Assembly (NCBI GenBank): GCA_017536695.1
Contig: JAFXGX010000069.1
Location: forward strand, 1 to 64,000
Origin: Bacteroidaceae bacterium
GTDB taxonomy: Bacteria > Bacteroidota > Bacteroidia > Bacteroidales > Bacteroidaceae
Direction: 5' to 3'
Length of the DNA: 64,000 nucleotides
Numbering within the stretch: the stretch's first letter is position 1; every line of letters begins with the position of its first letter. Shown here piece after piece: positions 54,722-64,000 of this stretch. A model generated the notes under the pieces. The model had not been told where the DNA came from and searched no databases. It saw only the letters and a program-made list of their open reading frames with translations. The translations under genes and the position numbers were made by a program.

Positions 54722-54745
54722 GACTTTTGTTTTCAATGTTCTTCC

Positions 54746-54777
54746 CAAAAGTACTAATTTCAGGGGAGTCATTCAAA
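54746..54777 (-). promoter_or_regulatory. Promoter of the AraC-type regulator and repair gene
   Basis: TTTG at 54774-54777, 20 bases, then TACTTTTG at 54746-54753 on the minus strand: a full match. It fixes the gene start at 54721 rather than 54772. Confidence 0.65.
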
Positions 54778-54937
54778 TAAAAACCTCTCTTTTTTAACTA
54801 TGAGATGTGAAATATTATCAAAAATGTTTTTTTTGAAATTCGGCCCTCGCTTTTTCTCGACAAAAGCATTTTTCCCCACAGGGGCTCTTGTGACGCGTAT
54901 GCCAAAGCCGTCAATCCTGAAAATGGATTCGTCTTTT

Positions 54938-55729
54938 TTACCTTATTGAGCGGCTTTTTAATAATTCTGCCTTGTTGCGGCTCTTGGCAGCAGCGCTTTT
55001 CTTACCGCAATTCTCAAGAAGGATTGCCTGCAATGTGTAGTATTCGGCATTGTCGGGGTCTATCTCTATTGCCTTGTCAATATCTATGAGGGCGAGTTCG
55101 AACAATCCCTCTTCTCTTTCAATGTCACTGCGTGCAATGTAAAGAGCTGCATTGCCTGGGAACTCCTCAATAAGTAGCCCGATGAGCAACGATGCCTTTT
55201 CGTATAGCTTTTCGTTCTTGTATGTCATTGCAAGCCCCAAACGTGCATTCAGGTTGCCTGGCTCGCGGTTCATTACCTCAATAAACTCTTTTTGCGCCTT
55301 GCCGTTCTCTCCCTTTGCCATGTGCGCCTCTGCTCTCATCAGCATTGCCTCGGTATCTTCAGGATTGTTATTGATGATAGTGTTGCAGTCCTCAATGGCA
55401 TCATCAGGGCGAGCTGCCTGCATGTATGCTGCCGCACGCTGGAAAAGCAGGTTCCGGTCATACCCATGAAGTCTTATGGCCTCACTGTAGCTCTCGAGAG
55501 CCTTGTAGGTGTAGCCTGACATCATGCGCGAGTAGGCCAGGTTGACGTGAAGGGCGAACTTCTCGTTCTCTCCGTCGGCAAGCGGCAGTGCCTCTTCGAA
55601 AGATTCGGCAGCGCTCTCAAAATTCTGCTCCTTTATATATTCCACACCTTTGGCGAAGAGGGTTTCATATTCCTGTGCTGTTGCAAGTGCCGTTACAAGA
55701 GCCAGTAAGGTTGTCGCTATCAGTCTCAT
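54938..55729 (-). CDS. Secreted TPR protein
   Basis: A 263-residue periplasmic protein: signal peptide cleaved near ATAQ (about 18), then about six tetratricopeptide repeats (for example FESAAESFEEALPLAD, NPEDTEAMLMRAEAHMAKGE, DPDNAEYYTLQAILLENCGK) and a basic tail. It is a protein-binding scaffold; the partner is unknown. A TATCTTTG -7 element lies at 55756-55763, 26 bases before the start. Confidence 0.82.
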   Translation of the reverse strand: MRLIATTLLALVTALATAQEYETLFAKGVEYIKEQNFESAAESFEEALPLADGENEKFALHVNLAYSRMMSGYTYKALESYSEAIRLHGYDRNLLFQRAAAYMQAARPDDAIEDCNTIINNNPEDTEAMLMRAEAHMAKGENGKAQKEFIEVMNREPGNLNARLGLAMTYKNEKLYEKASLLIGLLIEEFPGNAALYIARSDIEREEGLFELALIDIDKAIEIDPDNAEYYTLQAILLENCGKKSAAAKSRNKAELLKSRSIR

Positions 55730-55755
55730 TTGCAGTAGTGTTTTGCGGTTCTGTG

Positions 55756-55763
55756 CAAAGATA
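55756..55763 (-). promoter_or_regulatory. Candidate -7 element of the TPR gene
   Basis: TATCTTTG on the minus strand matches TAnnTTTG. The -33 region is not convincing. Confidence 0.4.
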
Positions 55764-55922
55764 CTCCTTTTGCCCGAACTTGCCTCTCATGTTGTATAAT
55801 GTTAAAACAAAATAACAGTTTTTGAGGGTTGTGATGTTAAAATAGTATTACAGCATTTGAAGTTTGCGAAGATTTTGATTATCTTCGCGGCTGAATGGCA
55901 CATCAGTGCTTTTTTCAGGTTC

Positions 55923-55994
55923 GCCTTGGTAGTTCAATGGATAGAATAAGTCTCTCCTAAAGATTAGATTCGGGTTCGATTCCCGACCGAGGTA
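55923..55994 (+). tRNA. tRNA-Arg (anticodon CCU)
   Basis: A full cloverleaf can be drawn: acceptor GCCTTGG with CCGAGGT, D stem GTTC with GAAT, anticodon stem AGTCT with AGATT around the loop CTCCTAA (anticodon CCT in DNA), and T stem TCGGG with CCCGA around TTCGATT. The CCA end is not encoded and must be added. It decodes AGG. Confidence 0.92.
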
Positions 55995-56000
55995 CAAGAG

Positions 56001-56097
56001 GCTGACTAAAAAGTGACATGACCCCCGAAAGTTAGACAAAAAACTTTCGGGGGTCACATCATTTTTGGGTCACCCACTTGTTATTTTCAGAGTCAGC
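56001..56097. mobile_element. Palindromic MITE-like element after tRNA-Arg
   Basis: GCTGACT (56001-56007) and AGTCAGC (56091-56097) bracket about 97 bases that contain a strong 15-bp hairpin (56019-56056) and further GTCAC/GGGTC repeats. No transposase frame is inside. The hairpin sequence, with its GACCCCC and GAAAGTT blocks, resembles insertion-sequence ends of this phylum as I remember them; that is inference. It begins six bases past the tRNA. Confidence 0.4.
56019..56056. terminator. Strong hairpin, possible terminator of the tRNA transcript
   Basis: A 15-bp perfect stem, TGACCCCCGAAAGTT with AACTTTCGGGGGTCA, and an eight-base loop. On the plus strand it is followed by CATCATTTTT. It may serve as terminator for tRNA-Arg whatever its origin. 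Confidence 0.6.
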
Positions 56098-56156
56098 GAG
56101 GTCGCATATATGCGCATTGGCGGAATGCCTCCATCATTCTTTGCTGTCCGTTGAAT

Positions 56157-56627
56157 CTACTCATCTTTCTCAATTATCACCGTCATGCCGATAAAACAAT
56201 AGGGATAGAGTCTCTTAATGTCTTCATTGTGCATCCTAACGCATCCATCACTGCTACGGGTGCCGATGCTTTCGGGGAAGATAGTGCCATGAAGGCCGAT
56301 ATCATTGAATTGCGGTACATTAAGTCTGAAGAAGAGTGGTCCATATGCTCCGATACGCATCCCATGGCCATCATTGAAATCATGTTTCCAGGATGTGGCA
56401 TCATACATATTGGTTATCTTGAATGTCCCTTCGGGTGTTTTCTTGTCACCAGAACATTTTTTATCGCCCATATTCATTCCGCAAGCGACAGGACACTGGA
56501 AAATTGTATCGTTCTCGGCACTGACCACATATAGTTGCAGTTTCTTTTTCGATACAATTATACGGTTGTTCGCTTCTGCGAAGGAGTGCAGGATAAGCAG
56601 TGTGAGTATAATGAGTAATCTGTTCAT
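56157..56627 (-). CDS. Secreted L,D-transpeptidase (YkuD domain)
   Basis: A 156-residue periplasmic enzyme that cross-links peptidoglycan or links proteins to it. It has a signal peptide (about 1-19) and a YkuD domain spanning the rest, with catalytic Cys129 in SSDGCVRM and His113 in LHGTIFPESIG. KTPEGTFKI also fits the family. It lies 11 bases after the sprA stop, so the two are probably cotranscribed. Confidence 0.88.
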   Translation of the reverse strand: MNRLLIILTLLILHSFAEANNRIIVSKKKLQLYVVSAENDTIFQCPVACGMNMGDKKCSGDKKTPEGTFKITNMYDATSWKHDFNDGHGMRIGAYGPLFFRLNVPQFNDIGLHGTIFPESIGTRSSDGCVRMHNEDIKRLYPYCFIGMTVIIEKDE

Positions 56628-56638
56628 TGTCTTTATTT

Positions 56639-59600
56639 TTATCTTGTCAACGAGAATTTCATGCTGATACCGAAGTCGGTTGTCGTGGTCGGGTATGAGC
56701 TTGTAGATATAAGAGGTATTGTCTTCTGCCTGTCAAAGTAGAGGCTGAAGGTAAGCATCTTGCTGTATGCATAGTCGGCCGTAAATGAGTAGTTGAACGA
56801 CTTGTTGCCGCTTGTCGCTTGTGTCGTGCCCTTGTCTATGCTTCGGCATATTGATGATGTGTTCTTGAACGAGAAGTCGGCGCGGAGGTTTATGTCGTTG
56901 CCCTTACTTTCCTTCTCCTTGCTCGCTTTCTTTCCGCCGCCGAACAATTTTACGCCAAGTATCTTGTAGCCTACATTGAAGGCAATCTCCTGCGAGTAGG
57001 TCTCTACCATCTGTATGGCAGTGAGACTCAGATTCAGGACTCTTGACTGGATGAACTTGCCTCCGAGCGTGAGATTGTTGTTCGTGGTAACGTCAAGCCC
57101 GAACAGCGGAGAGAAACTCTCGTTTATTGATACCGTGCTTATGTTGTAGCGGCTGCTTGGTATCGGCATGCCTGTGGCCGTGTTGTTCACATAGCCGATA
57201 CCGTTTGTGTACTCCATGTATGTGGCGTATGTGCTGTATGAACCCACTGCATATACACTCTTGTAACCGTGTTCGATGTTGACGCTCTTGAACCACTTCT
57301 TGAACCATTCGAGTTTTGAAAGACCCGAATACTTGATTTTCCAGTTTGGCAGCATGCTCAGCATTGACGGGAATATCTCTTTTCCGCTGCCGTTCGAGTA
57401 TGCCTCAAGGAATGCGGGTATCATCACATCGGCCGAGTAGAGGTCTACACCGCCGTTCGCAGGGTCATACATCTCGCCTGCCAGTGAGCTTGATGCAGGG
57501 TATCGGCTGCCCTCGTATTTCTTCTCTATGCGTGTGCGGTGTTTCTCAAGGCTACTTACGAACTTGTCGAACACATCGCTCTGGTAGTTGTTGCTTGCCT
57601 TGCCACCACCGAAAGAGTTGCCGATGCTTATGGTTGTCATGTTGAAACCTCCCGACTCGTTGGTGGGCATGCCGTCATACATGAACTGTATGCTCTTGCT
57701 CTGGTTGCGTGTCCAGTTGGCATTGAGGTCTATCTTCAGGTCCTTCAGCGGTTCGAGGGTCATGCGCACCTGCAAATCCTCGGCCGCCGTTGTCGTTGCC
57801 TGTGCCGATATGCTGTCGTTCCTCAGCAGCCAGTTGCGTTTGTGTGCCTTTCCAAGGAAACTGTCATCGATGAGGCCGAACGCGAAGTCCAGACCCGGCG
57901 CGTACATGCCGTCGCTCTGTCCCTGACCGAACATGTCGCCCGCCGACGGCATGAATCCAGGAAGGTTCATGGCATATGCGTTGGTGTAGCTGAACGAGAT
58001 GTTGCGTACCATCATGAGTGCCCTTGTCGGGTACTGCATGGCTTTGGCGAAACTGCTCCTCTCGCCGTTCTTGGCCTTAGCAAGAACTGTGACCTTGACG
58101 CTGATGCTGTCATTGTTCTTTATGAGAATTTTGTTCTCATCGATTACCTTGTACTTGAGCTTGTACTTCTCGCCGCTCTTGGTGCGTGCGGTTATCTCCA
58201 GCTTTTTGCTCTTGAGGTTATGTGCAAGCGTGACGGTGGTGTCCATCTGTAGCTTTATCTCCTTGGTAAAGGGCTTCGGTTTCTGGACTTTCTTCTTGCT
58301 CTTGCTTGTCGATTTCTTGTTGCTGCTGGCGAAACGTTTGTTTGTCTCCTCAAGATAAGGGAATATGTTGTACAGTTTCTCGAAGTTGAGCGTTCCTTTA
58401 AGTGTCACGTTTCTCTTGTTGGCGATGTTGTTGCCGAAGTTCACACCTCCGACGCTGTTTCCTCTCTGCCAGTTGTATGTCGCCGAGTAGCTGGCGTCTG
58501 CTGTGAGCCACTCGAAGATTGGCATCTTGTTGAATGGCAGAGTGTATGAGGCCGTGAAGTTCTGCTGATAACCGAGTGGTCGGCCCATTCCTTTAAGGCT
58601 TGTCTTTACCGAGTCTTTCCAGATGGCATACTCGTTGGGGAACTTCTCCTTGTTCACAGGCAGGAAAGGCTCCTCAACCTCGGCATTGGTGCCAGTGTTG
58701 AGGCTCATCTTGAGGTTGGTGGTGGGGTCCCACTTTATTGACATAGAACGGTTCCAGTAGAACTGCTGCGAGAACGTAAGCGGAATCTCCTCGCCGCCGG
58801 CAACGGCATTGAGGTCGCGTCGCTGCAGCTCGTGGTACGAGCGTGTTATGTCTGAGTTTAAGGCAAGCGACTGGGGCAGCGGGTTCACTCCCCATTCCTT
58901 CAGAATCTTGAACCACTTCGACTTGCTCTTTATCATCTTCTCGAACGGCTTGATAGTCTTTATGGGGCTTGCATAGTTATATGCGAGCGATGCCTTCCAA
59001 TTTAGCCTGTTCTCCCAGCTGACAGTGCTTCCGCTGTTGTCGGTCGTTGAATGCGACAGGCTGATGCTGAAGTTCGCTGGGTCGTAGGGCATGGCAGTCT
59101 TGCTCTTGATGTTTAGCTTGGCGTTGCTGATGCTGAAATTGCGCATTACGGAGTGCACCTCGGCAATGTTCCTCAGCGAGTCCTTGCTTGCTCCGCTGTA
59201 TGAACCGAGTACGTCATCAAGAAGAAGGTCCGAGTCGAACGGGCTGTAGAGCGGCGATGTCACCTCTTCGGTGTATGAGTAGTATGTCGGTAACGACAAC
59301 TTGAACGATTTGGGGAAGAAACGGCCGAAGTCAACAGTTCCTGTCAGTGAGTAGCGGTAGTAGTCATCGGTGCGTCGCGATGCCAGCTTGTCCTCGAGAC
59401 CACCGAAACCGGCTGTCTCAATCTTGCCCTGCGCTGCAAATGAACCGATGTCACTGAGCTTGATGTTGAGGTTTCCTTGTGCCGCCCATCCGCTTTTGTT
59501 ATTGAAACCCAAAAGACGCATTTCGTTTACCCACACCGTTGCTGATTTTGCGCTCGAACTATTGTTGCGTACACCAATCATCATGACCTTTATCTGACCG

Positions 59601-62600
59601 ATGGAGGGGCTTCCTACGATGCTTATCCTGTTCTTCGGGGTGTCATCATCATACTCGCTGTAGATAGTGGTGTTGCTCACTCCCTCGGCATTGTTGTTGC
59701 GCAGAGTGTTGCGCTTTACCTTTATGTTCGTGAGTTTGCTCAGCGGTATGTCAATCATGTTCTCCTGTGGCCATACAGCTGTTGCGGCAGCAGTGCTGTT
59801 GCCGTCGTAAGAGCCATGAGGAGTCACGTTCAGCGGAACCTCATACTCATAGTAGTTGCTCTTGTAGTCCGAGCCCAAACGGATGAACAGTGACAGGTCA
59901 TTGTCCTTCAGCTCGTTTGCTCCGAACTCGGGTGCCTCGGCATGTATATACAGTTGTATGCGCTCATATTGGCGTATATCAAGATTGCTCTTCTTGTATA
60001 CGGCACGCGACTCCTTGCTGCCGAGATTGCTTACGTTGAGTGAGAGTGCCTGCTCGTTGTCCTGACGCAACTGTGGCTGACTCGGGTCGAGTATGCGGGT
60101 AATGCCCGGAGGCAACACATAGTTAACGGGTTTTCTGTCGCCATGCTCCTCTATGCTTACTGCCGATGTGGTCAATTCACCCGATATCGTTGGTGCCGTG
60201 TTGAGCTTCGATGCTATGGGCTGCATGTATGGGCGCCAGTCGCCGCGCACAAGCTGCATTGTGGCAAAGCGCAGGGTAACCGGCTTCTGGAACTGCGTCA
60301 TGTACATACGTATGAAACGTATCGATGTAAAGTCGCGTATCGAGCCAACAATCTTCTCATATTCGTTTATAGGGATACGGAACTTGTACCAGTCGACGCT
60401 CTCTGTATTGCCGTTGCGTAGCTTGGTCGTTACGGTACGTTTGTCGGTAATGTAGTTCTTTCCTACCTGCATATCCTCGGGGCGCAGCGATATCCTGTAC
60501 TGGAAGAAGTTCTCGTACTCATCCATGGTGAAGTCCTGGTTGGCGTCTTCAATGTCAGGTGTGGTCTTTGCTGCGCTGCTGAAGCTGCTGCCGTCCGATG
60601 AGGGGGAGTTACCCTCGGTATTGTTGTAGTATTTGTAACGCTCAATGATGCCGCGTTGAGCCGCATCGTAGTCGCCGCCTCTGAAGTAGTGGTAGTTGTC
60701 GCCTGCAGGGTCGGCTGCAATGCTGTCATATACCTCGGGGCGCACACGTCCGTTGAGCGCGGCAAGGTAATCCCTGTATACAGGGAAATCGGCTTCATCC
60801 GTGCTGCTGAGTCCGTTGAGACCTACATCCTGCTGCTTGCGGCTGTCGTTGTTGTTGTCGAACGCATATACAAGGCTGGTGGTTGTGGGTATACGTCCCC
60901 AGGCAGTCTCCTCATAGCTGTATGAGTTGCTGCTTGCCGGAAGGCCGTTCTCATAGAACTTCTTGCCGTCCTTCAAGATGTCCTCGGACACTTCGCCAAG
61001 GTTGAAATAGAGCTCGCCGCCCATGCCGGTCTGCTCGTATATGAACGGGTCGAGCAGCCAGAACTCGAGGTACTGTATGTTGGCCCCTTCGAAGTCTGTT
61101 GTCGTCAGCTGGCGCGTGATACCTCCCCAACGTTTTTCAGGGTTGTTCAGGCGTCCGTCGTAGTTTACATCTGTGTCAAGGTTGTAAGGACCTCGCTCGT
61201 TGGGATAGTATGTGACGTTCAGCAGCGATAGTGTCGATGACTCGCCGTATGTAGACTCCTTGTTGGGGTATAGCTCACGTTCGTAAACCTCGCGCACATA
61301 GTGGTTCGACAACTGTTCCAGGTCGCTCTTGATGTGTGCCGGTGTAAGCGATGAACTGCGGCGTGTGAAGAGCGGGTCAATGGTGTACCAACTGATGTGG
61401 GCACGGTCATATCCCGTGCGTATGTCGTTTGTAAGGTTACTGTAGGGCATGCCGCTTGGCAAGGCTGCGAGCATCCATTGTGACGGAGACTTGATGTCAA
61501 TGCCGTTCTCGGTGCTCTCAAAGTCATCAATGTATGATGCCTCGCTCTGTACGTCGCTCGATGTCCCAGCTTCAAGACGTGCGAACTCTGCCGACAGGTT
61601 TATTGATGATGGCTCTGTACAACTGAGGAAAGGCAGCTTGTCAATCATGTTGGTGAGCCACTGGCTCTGCTTCTTCCAGCTGAGGTTGAATCCCCATAGG
61701 AAATTCTGCAAAGGCTCAGAACCCATGTCAACCTTTGATGTCAGCGGTTTCTCCGAGAGCGACAGCAATGTACCGCCGAACTTGAAGTCGTCCGAGTAGT
61801 CATACTTCCAGTTGAGACCGAGCACAGTCTTTCTCTGCATGTTGAAGAGAGTGTTGCTCTCGAGCGATACCTGTACGTTGGTACCTGCGTCTATGATGTT
61901 CTGGTTCAGGATTGTTACTGTTCCCGATGAGTAGTCTACCTGGTAGTCGCTGTTTTCAATGAGTGTCACGCCACCGGCGGTGACAACGACAGAGCCCCTC
62001 GGTATGTTTGTAGAGCCTGTCTGTATTACGTTAGCCGATGAGCCTGTGTACTCTCCGATGAGGTAGAACTTGTCTTTCTCTGCAATCTGCTTGGCGACGG
62101 TCTTTGTCGAGTCGTACAGCTCTTCAAACACATATTTGTCGGCAATGGCATCATTGCCGATTTTCTTTCTGAGGTAACTGCCGAATGGCTCTACCGACGG
62201 GAAGAAAATCCTGCCCGAGGCCGCATCTACTGTGTAGCCCTGAATGAAGTCGAATATTCCGTTGGGGTTCTCCTTGCTGTTGTTGCTGTCAAGACGGTCG
62301 AGCCCGAGCATCTGTAACAGACTCTCTCCCTTGAGGCCCTGCTCGGGCAGGTATGTTATGTTTGTTCCCAGACTGTCGCTGGCGTAGTATACGTCAAGCT
62401 TGAAGTCCGTCTCCTTGAGACTGCGTGTGCCTATTGAGTACACGTTCTTCATCATGAGGTCCCAGCAGCCGTTCTTGGGTGAGCAAGCATTGGGCTTCAG
62501 CAACTTCACGAAAAGGGTTGTCTTTGATTCTTTTACGTCGCTCGAGAACTCTCCGACCTGGTATGTTCGTCCGCCATATGTGAATTCGTAGGCAACGGCA

Positions 62601-64000
62601 AGAATCTCATCGGCACGGAGCGGTGTCTTCAGCGAGATGAAACCGAGTGCGTTGTTAAGGGTATATTCCGATGTAGAAAGCAAACGGGCATTCGACAGTT
62701 TTTCGTAGTCGGTTCCGCCGTTCATCCCGCTTATGCTGCCCAGTACGTTATTTACCTGGTCGACGTCACGTATTGCCGAATATGTGCTGTTCATCTGCGA
62801 GTAAAGGTTGTTGGCCTCGTTCGCCGGGATTGTCACTCCATTGCTCTGCCACATGCTGTTGCTTATGTGGTTGCCTTCGCCGATGTCGGTGAATGCTACA
62901 ATGTTGCGCGGGTTGTTGTAGTCGCTTGTCTTGTTGGTAATCCACACCTCGATGCGGTTGATGGTGACTCCCGACAGGATTGTAGGCAACTGGGACATTG
63001 AGCGGTCGTAGTTGTCGCGGAAGTAGTGTGCAAGGAAGAAGTGCTTGTTCTCATCGTAGTCAGTTATCTCAATCTCGTATGTGGTAAGCTGTGTTCCTCC
63101 TTTTGAACTGACAGTGCTGGTGTTTGATGTCTTCTGCGACACGACGGTCTGCAAAGTAAGCTTGCCGAACTGCAGGTCGGCTCTGATACCGAACAGCGAT
63201 GATGCGCCCTTGATGAGGCTCGAGTTGGTGGGGAACGAGACGTTGCCGGCCTCGAGCAGCTTTATGACCTCATCCTCCTTGCCGTCGTACTTAAGGTTTA
63301 TCTTCTTGGCGTCATAGCTGAATGTTGACTCGGTGTTGTAGTTGAAGTCCATGTTCATCTTGTCGCCGACACTGCCTCGCAGGCTGAGATTGATTTTCTC
63401 ATCGAAGTCGAAACTGTTCGTGTTCCGGCTGCGCGATGGCAACGATGGGTTATCGATGCTCTGGAACGAGTAGCCAATCTTCAACTCGGCGTTTCCTGTT
63501 GTCTTGATGCGTACGCCGCCAGGGCCGAAAATCTTTTCGGCCGGTCCCAAGTCGAAGTGCATGTCGGTAAAGTCGAACTTGTCTTTCTTCTTCGACTTCT
63601 CCCACTCCTCGTTGCTTTTCTTCCTGAAGTAGCTCTGCATCTGCCTCTTCTCGTGCCACAGCGAATATTCATCGCGGCTCAGCAGCAACGGGGTGCCAAG
63701 CAGTGAGCCGCTGCTCAGCTTGGTAGAAATTATGTAGGTACTGTCTTTGTCATTGTAGATGGTGTCGGTGACAATGTTCTGCGGCGATTTCAGGTCAAGG
63801 GCATGCCCTTGCAGGTCGTTCACATTGTCGGGTATTGTCTTTGCGACGGGGAACCTTGCGGGCAGGGTGTCATTCTTTGCATTTGCGCTCTGCTGTGTGT
63901 TATTGCGCCTTGCCTTGCGTATCGAGTCGGAGCGCACGCTACCCTGCGCAAGTACCATCATACTCGCGAAAAGGATAATCATAAGCGTCAGCGTGCGTCT
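56639..64000 (-). CDS. sprA: T9SS outer-membrane translocon SprA/Sov (start outside the window)
   Basis: At least 2447 residues, the giant barrel that forms the protein-conducting channel of type IX secretion. The sequence shows repeated SprA features: a LVLSRDEYSLWHEKRQMQSYFRKKSNEEW-type N-terminal part, AEIKIGYSFQSIDNPSLPSRSR-like region, DLGPAEKIFGPGGVRIKTTGNAELKIG, the central ENPNGIFDFIQGYTVDAASGRIFFPSVEPFG, ARLEAGTSSDVQSEASYIDDFESTENGIDIKSP, and a long row of barrel strands ending in DFGISMKFSLTR. Upstream of the first ATG the frame stays open to the edge and encodes RRTLTL before MIILFASMMVLAQG, so the true signal peptide and start lie beyond 64000. Confidence 0.93.
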   Translation of the reverse strand, partial: RRTLTLMIILFASMMVLAQGSVRSDSIRKARRNNTQQSANAKNDTLPARFPVAKTIPDNVNDLQGHALDLKSPQNIVTDTIYNDKDSTYIISTKLSSGSLLGTPLLLSRDEYSLWHEKRQMQSYFRKKSNEEWEKSKKKDKFDFTDMHFDLGPAEKIFGPGGVRIKTTGNAELKIGYSFQSIDNPSLPSRSRNTNSFDFDEKINLSLRGSVGDKMNMDFNYNTESTFSYDAKKINLKYDGKEDEVIKLLEAGNVSFPTNSSLIKGASSLFGIRADLQFGKLTLQTVVSQKTSNTSTVSSKGGTQLTTYEIEITDYDENKHFFLAHYFRDNYDRSMSQLPTILSGVTINRIEVWITNKTSDYNNPRNIVAFTDIGEGNHISNSMWQSNGVTIPANEANNLYSQMNSTYSAIRDVDQVNNVLGSISGMNGGTDYEKLSNARLLSTSEYTLNNALGFISLKTPLRADEILAVAYEFTYGGRTYQVGEFSSDVKESKTTLFVKLLKPNACSPKNGCWDLMMKNVYSIGTRSLKETDFKLDVYYASDSLGTNITYLPEQGLKGESLLQMLGLDRLDSNNSKENPNGIFDFIQGYTVDAASGRIFFPSVEPFGSYLRKKIGNDAIADKYVFEELYDSTKTVAKQIAEKDKFYLIGEYTGSSANVIQTGSTNIPRGSVVVTAGGVTLIENSDYQVDYSSGTVTILNQNIIDAGTNVQVSLESNTLFNMQRKTVLGLNWKYDYSDDFKFGGTLLSLSEKPLTSKVDMGSEPLQNFLWGFNLSWKKQSQWLTNMIDKLPFLSCTEPSSINLSAEFARLEAGTSSDVQSEASYIDDFESTENGIDIKSPSQWMLAALPSGMPYSNLTNDIRTGYDRAHISWYTIDPLFTRRSSSLTPAHIKSDLEQLSNHYVREVYERELYPNKESTYGESSTLSLLNVTYYPNERGPYNLDTDVNYDGRLNNPEKRWGGITRQLTTTDFEGANIQYLEFWLLDPFIYEQTGMGGELYFNLGEVSEDILKDGKKFYENGLPASSNSYSYEETAWGRIPTTTSLVYAFDNNNDSRKQQDVGLNGLSSTDEADFPVYRDYLAALNGRVRPEVYDSIAADPAGDNYHYFRGGDYDAAQRGIIERYKYYNNTEGNSPSSDGSSFSSAAKTTPDIEDANQDFTMDEYENFFQYRISLRPEDMQVGKNYITDKRTVTTKLRNGNTESVDWYKFRIPINEYEKIVGSIRDFTSIRFIRMYMTQFQKPVTLRFATMQLVRGDWRPYMQPIASKLNTAPTISGELTTSAVSIEEHGDRKPVNYVLPPGITRILDPSQPQLRQDNEQALSLNVSNLGSKESRAVYKKSNLDIRQYERIQLYIHAEAPEFGANELKDNDLSLFIRLGSDYKSNYYEYEVPLNVTPHGSYDGNSTAAATAVWPQENMIDIPLSKLTNIKVKRNTLRNNNAEGVSNTTIYSEYDDDTPKNRISIVGSPSIGQIKVMMIGVRNNSSSAKSATVWVNEMRLLGFNNKSGWAAQGNLNIKLSDIGSFAAQGKIETAGFGGLEDKLASRRTDDYYRYSLTGTVDFGRFFPKSFKLSLPTYYSYTEEVTSPLYSPFDSDLLLDDVLGSYSGASKDSLRNIAEVHSVMRNFSISNAKLNIKSKTAMPYDPANFSISLSHSTTDNSGSTVSWENRLNWKASLAYNYASPIKTIKPFEKMIKSKSKWFKILKEWGVNPLPQSLALNSDITRSYHELQRRDLNAVAGGEEIPLTFSQQFYWNRSMSIKWDPTTNLKMSLNTGTNAEVEEPFLPVNKEKFPNEYAIWKDSVKTSLKGMGRPLGYQQNFTASYTLPFNKMPIFEWLTADASYSATYNWQRGNSVGGVNFGNNIANKRNVTLKGTLNFEKLYNIFPYLEETNKRFASSNKKSTSKSKKKVQKPKPFTKEIKLQMDTTVTLAHNLKSKKLEITARTKSGEKYKLKYKVIDENKILIKNNDSISVKVTVLAKAKNGERSSFAKAMQYPTRALMMVRNISFSYTNAYAMNLPGFMPSAGDMFGQGQSDGMYAPGLDFAFGLIDDSFLGKAHKRNWLLRNDSISAQATTTAAEDLQVRMTLEPLKDLKIDLNANWTRNQSKSIQFMYDGMPTNESGGFNMTTISIGNSFGGGKASNNYQSDVFDKFVSSLEKHRTRIEKKYEGSRYPASSSLAGEMYDPANGGVDLYSADVMIPAFLEAYSNGSGKEIFPSMLSMLPNWKIKYSGLSKLEWFKKWFKSVNIEHGYKSVYAVGSYSTYATYMEYTNGIGYVNNTATGMPIPSSRYNISTVSINESFSPLFGLDVTTNNNLTLGGKFIQSRVLNLSLTAIQMVETYSQEIAFNVGYKILGVKLFGGGKKASKEKESKGNDINLRADFSFKNTSSICRSIDKGTTQATSGNKSFNYSFTADYAYSKMLTFSLYFDRQKTIPLISTSSYPTTTTDFGISMKFSLTR

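Noticed and set aside
57539..58252. Plus-strand frame of 237 residues
   Set aside because: Antisense to sprA; low-complexity Val/Leu/Cys-rich translation with no domain.
1..64000. CRISPR array, integrated prophage or rRNA operon
   Set aside because: No evenly spaced direct repeats, no phage structural or integrase genes, and no rRNA sequence were seen.

Overview
The window looks like chromosome of a gut- or oral-type Bacteroidales bacterium (Bacteroidota, perhaps close to Prevotella/Bacteroides; I cannot place the genus). The signs are a SusC/SusD pair, TonB-dependent barrels with carboxypeptidase-like N-terminal domains, repeated Bacteroidota-type promoters (TTTG, 19-20 bases, TAnnTTTG), DUF3244, a membrane-tethered TPR regulator, and the type IX secretion (T9SS) translocon SprA. 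Most genes lie on the minus strand.

Layout. 1-609 has no convincing gene but carries a chain of inverted repeats. 610-2594: a small secreted unknown and an NhaC-type antiporter. 2786-11928: a glycan-use locus (SusC, SusD, and a GH85 endo-beta-N-acetylglucosaminidase with a T9SS tail). 12257-15118: the 2-oxoacid:ferredoxin oxidoreductase korAB. 15303-17789: an outer-membrane barrel protein. 17906-23343: an RND efflux operon (adaptor, pump, TolC). 23593-27112, plus strand: efp, a glycosyltransferase with a TTG start, radC, a SufT/MIP18-like gene and lpxH.

27113-42668 is an accessory block, AT-richer than its surroundings by eye, starting with a broken Sel1-repeat gene. It holds a tight eight-gene surface/secretion operon (two O-antigen-ligase/TPR membrane proteins, two related secreted proteins, a papain-like lipoprotein, a transglutaminase-like protein, a small coupled gene and another lipoprotein), a two-gene helicase module that could be a defence system, and a DUF3244 gene beside a membrane-bound TPR/HTH regulator. 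These three are the best candidates for undescribed biology.

42669-64000 returns to core genes: a TolC-like protein, CCA tRNA nucleotidyltransferase, a lipoprotein, ackA-pta, a DUF4878-like lipoprotein, the fur-purA-Zn peptidase-hisS cluster, a DNA alkylation repair protein with an AraC-type regulator, a TPR protein, tRNA-Arg(CCU), a palindromic MITE-like element, an L,D-transpeptidase, and sprA, which runs off the right edge.

Links between genes: GH85 is probably exported by the T9SS to which SprA belongs, cuts N-glycans at the surface and feeds SusCD. KorAB with Pta-AckA fits an anaerobic fermenter making acetate. The convergent gene pairs are separated by long, nearly perfect palindromic bidirectional terminators. 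All assignments come from reading motifs; no database search was run.
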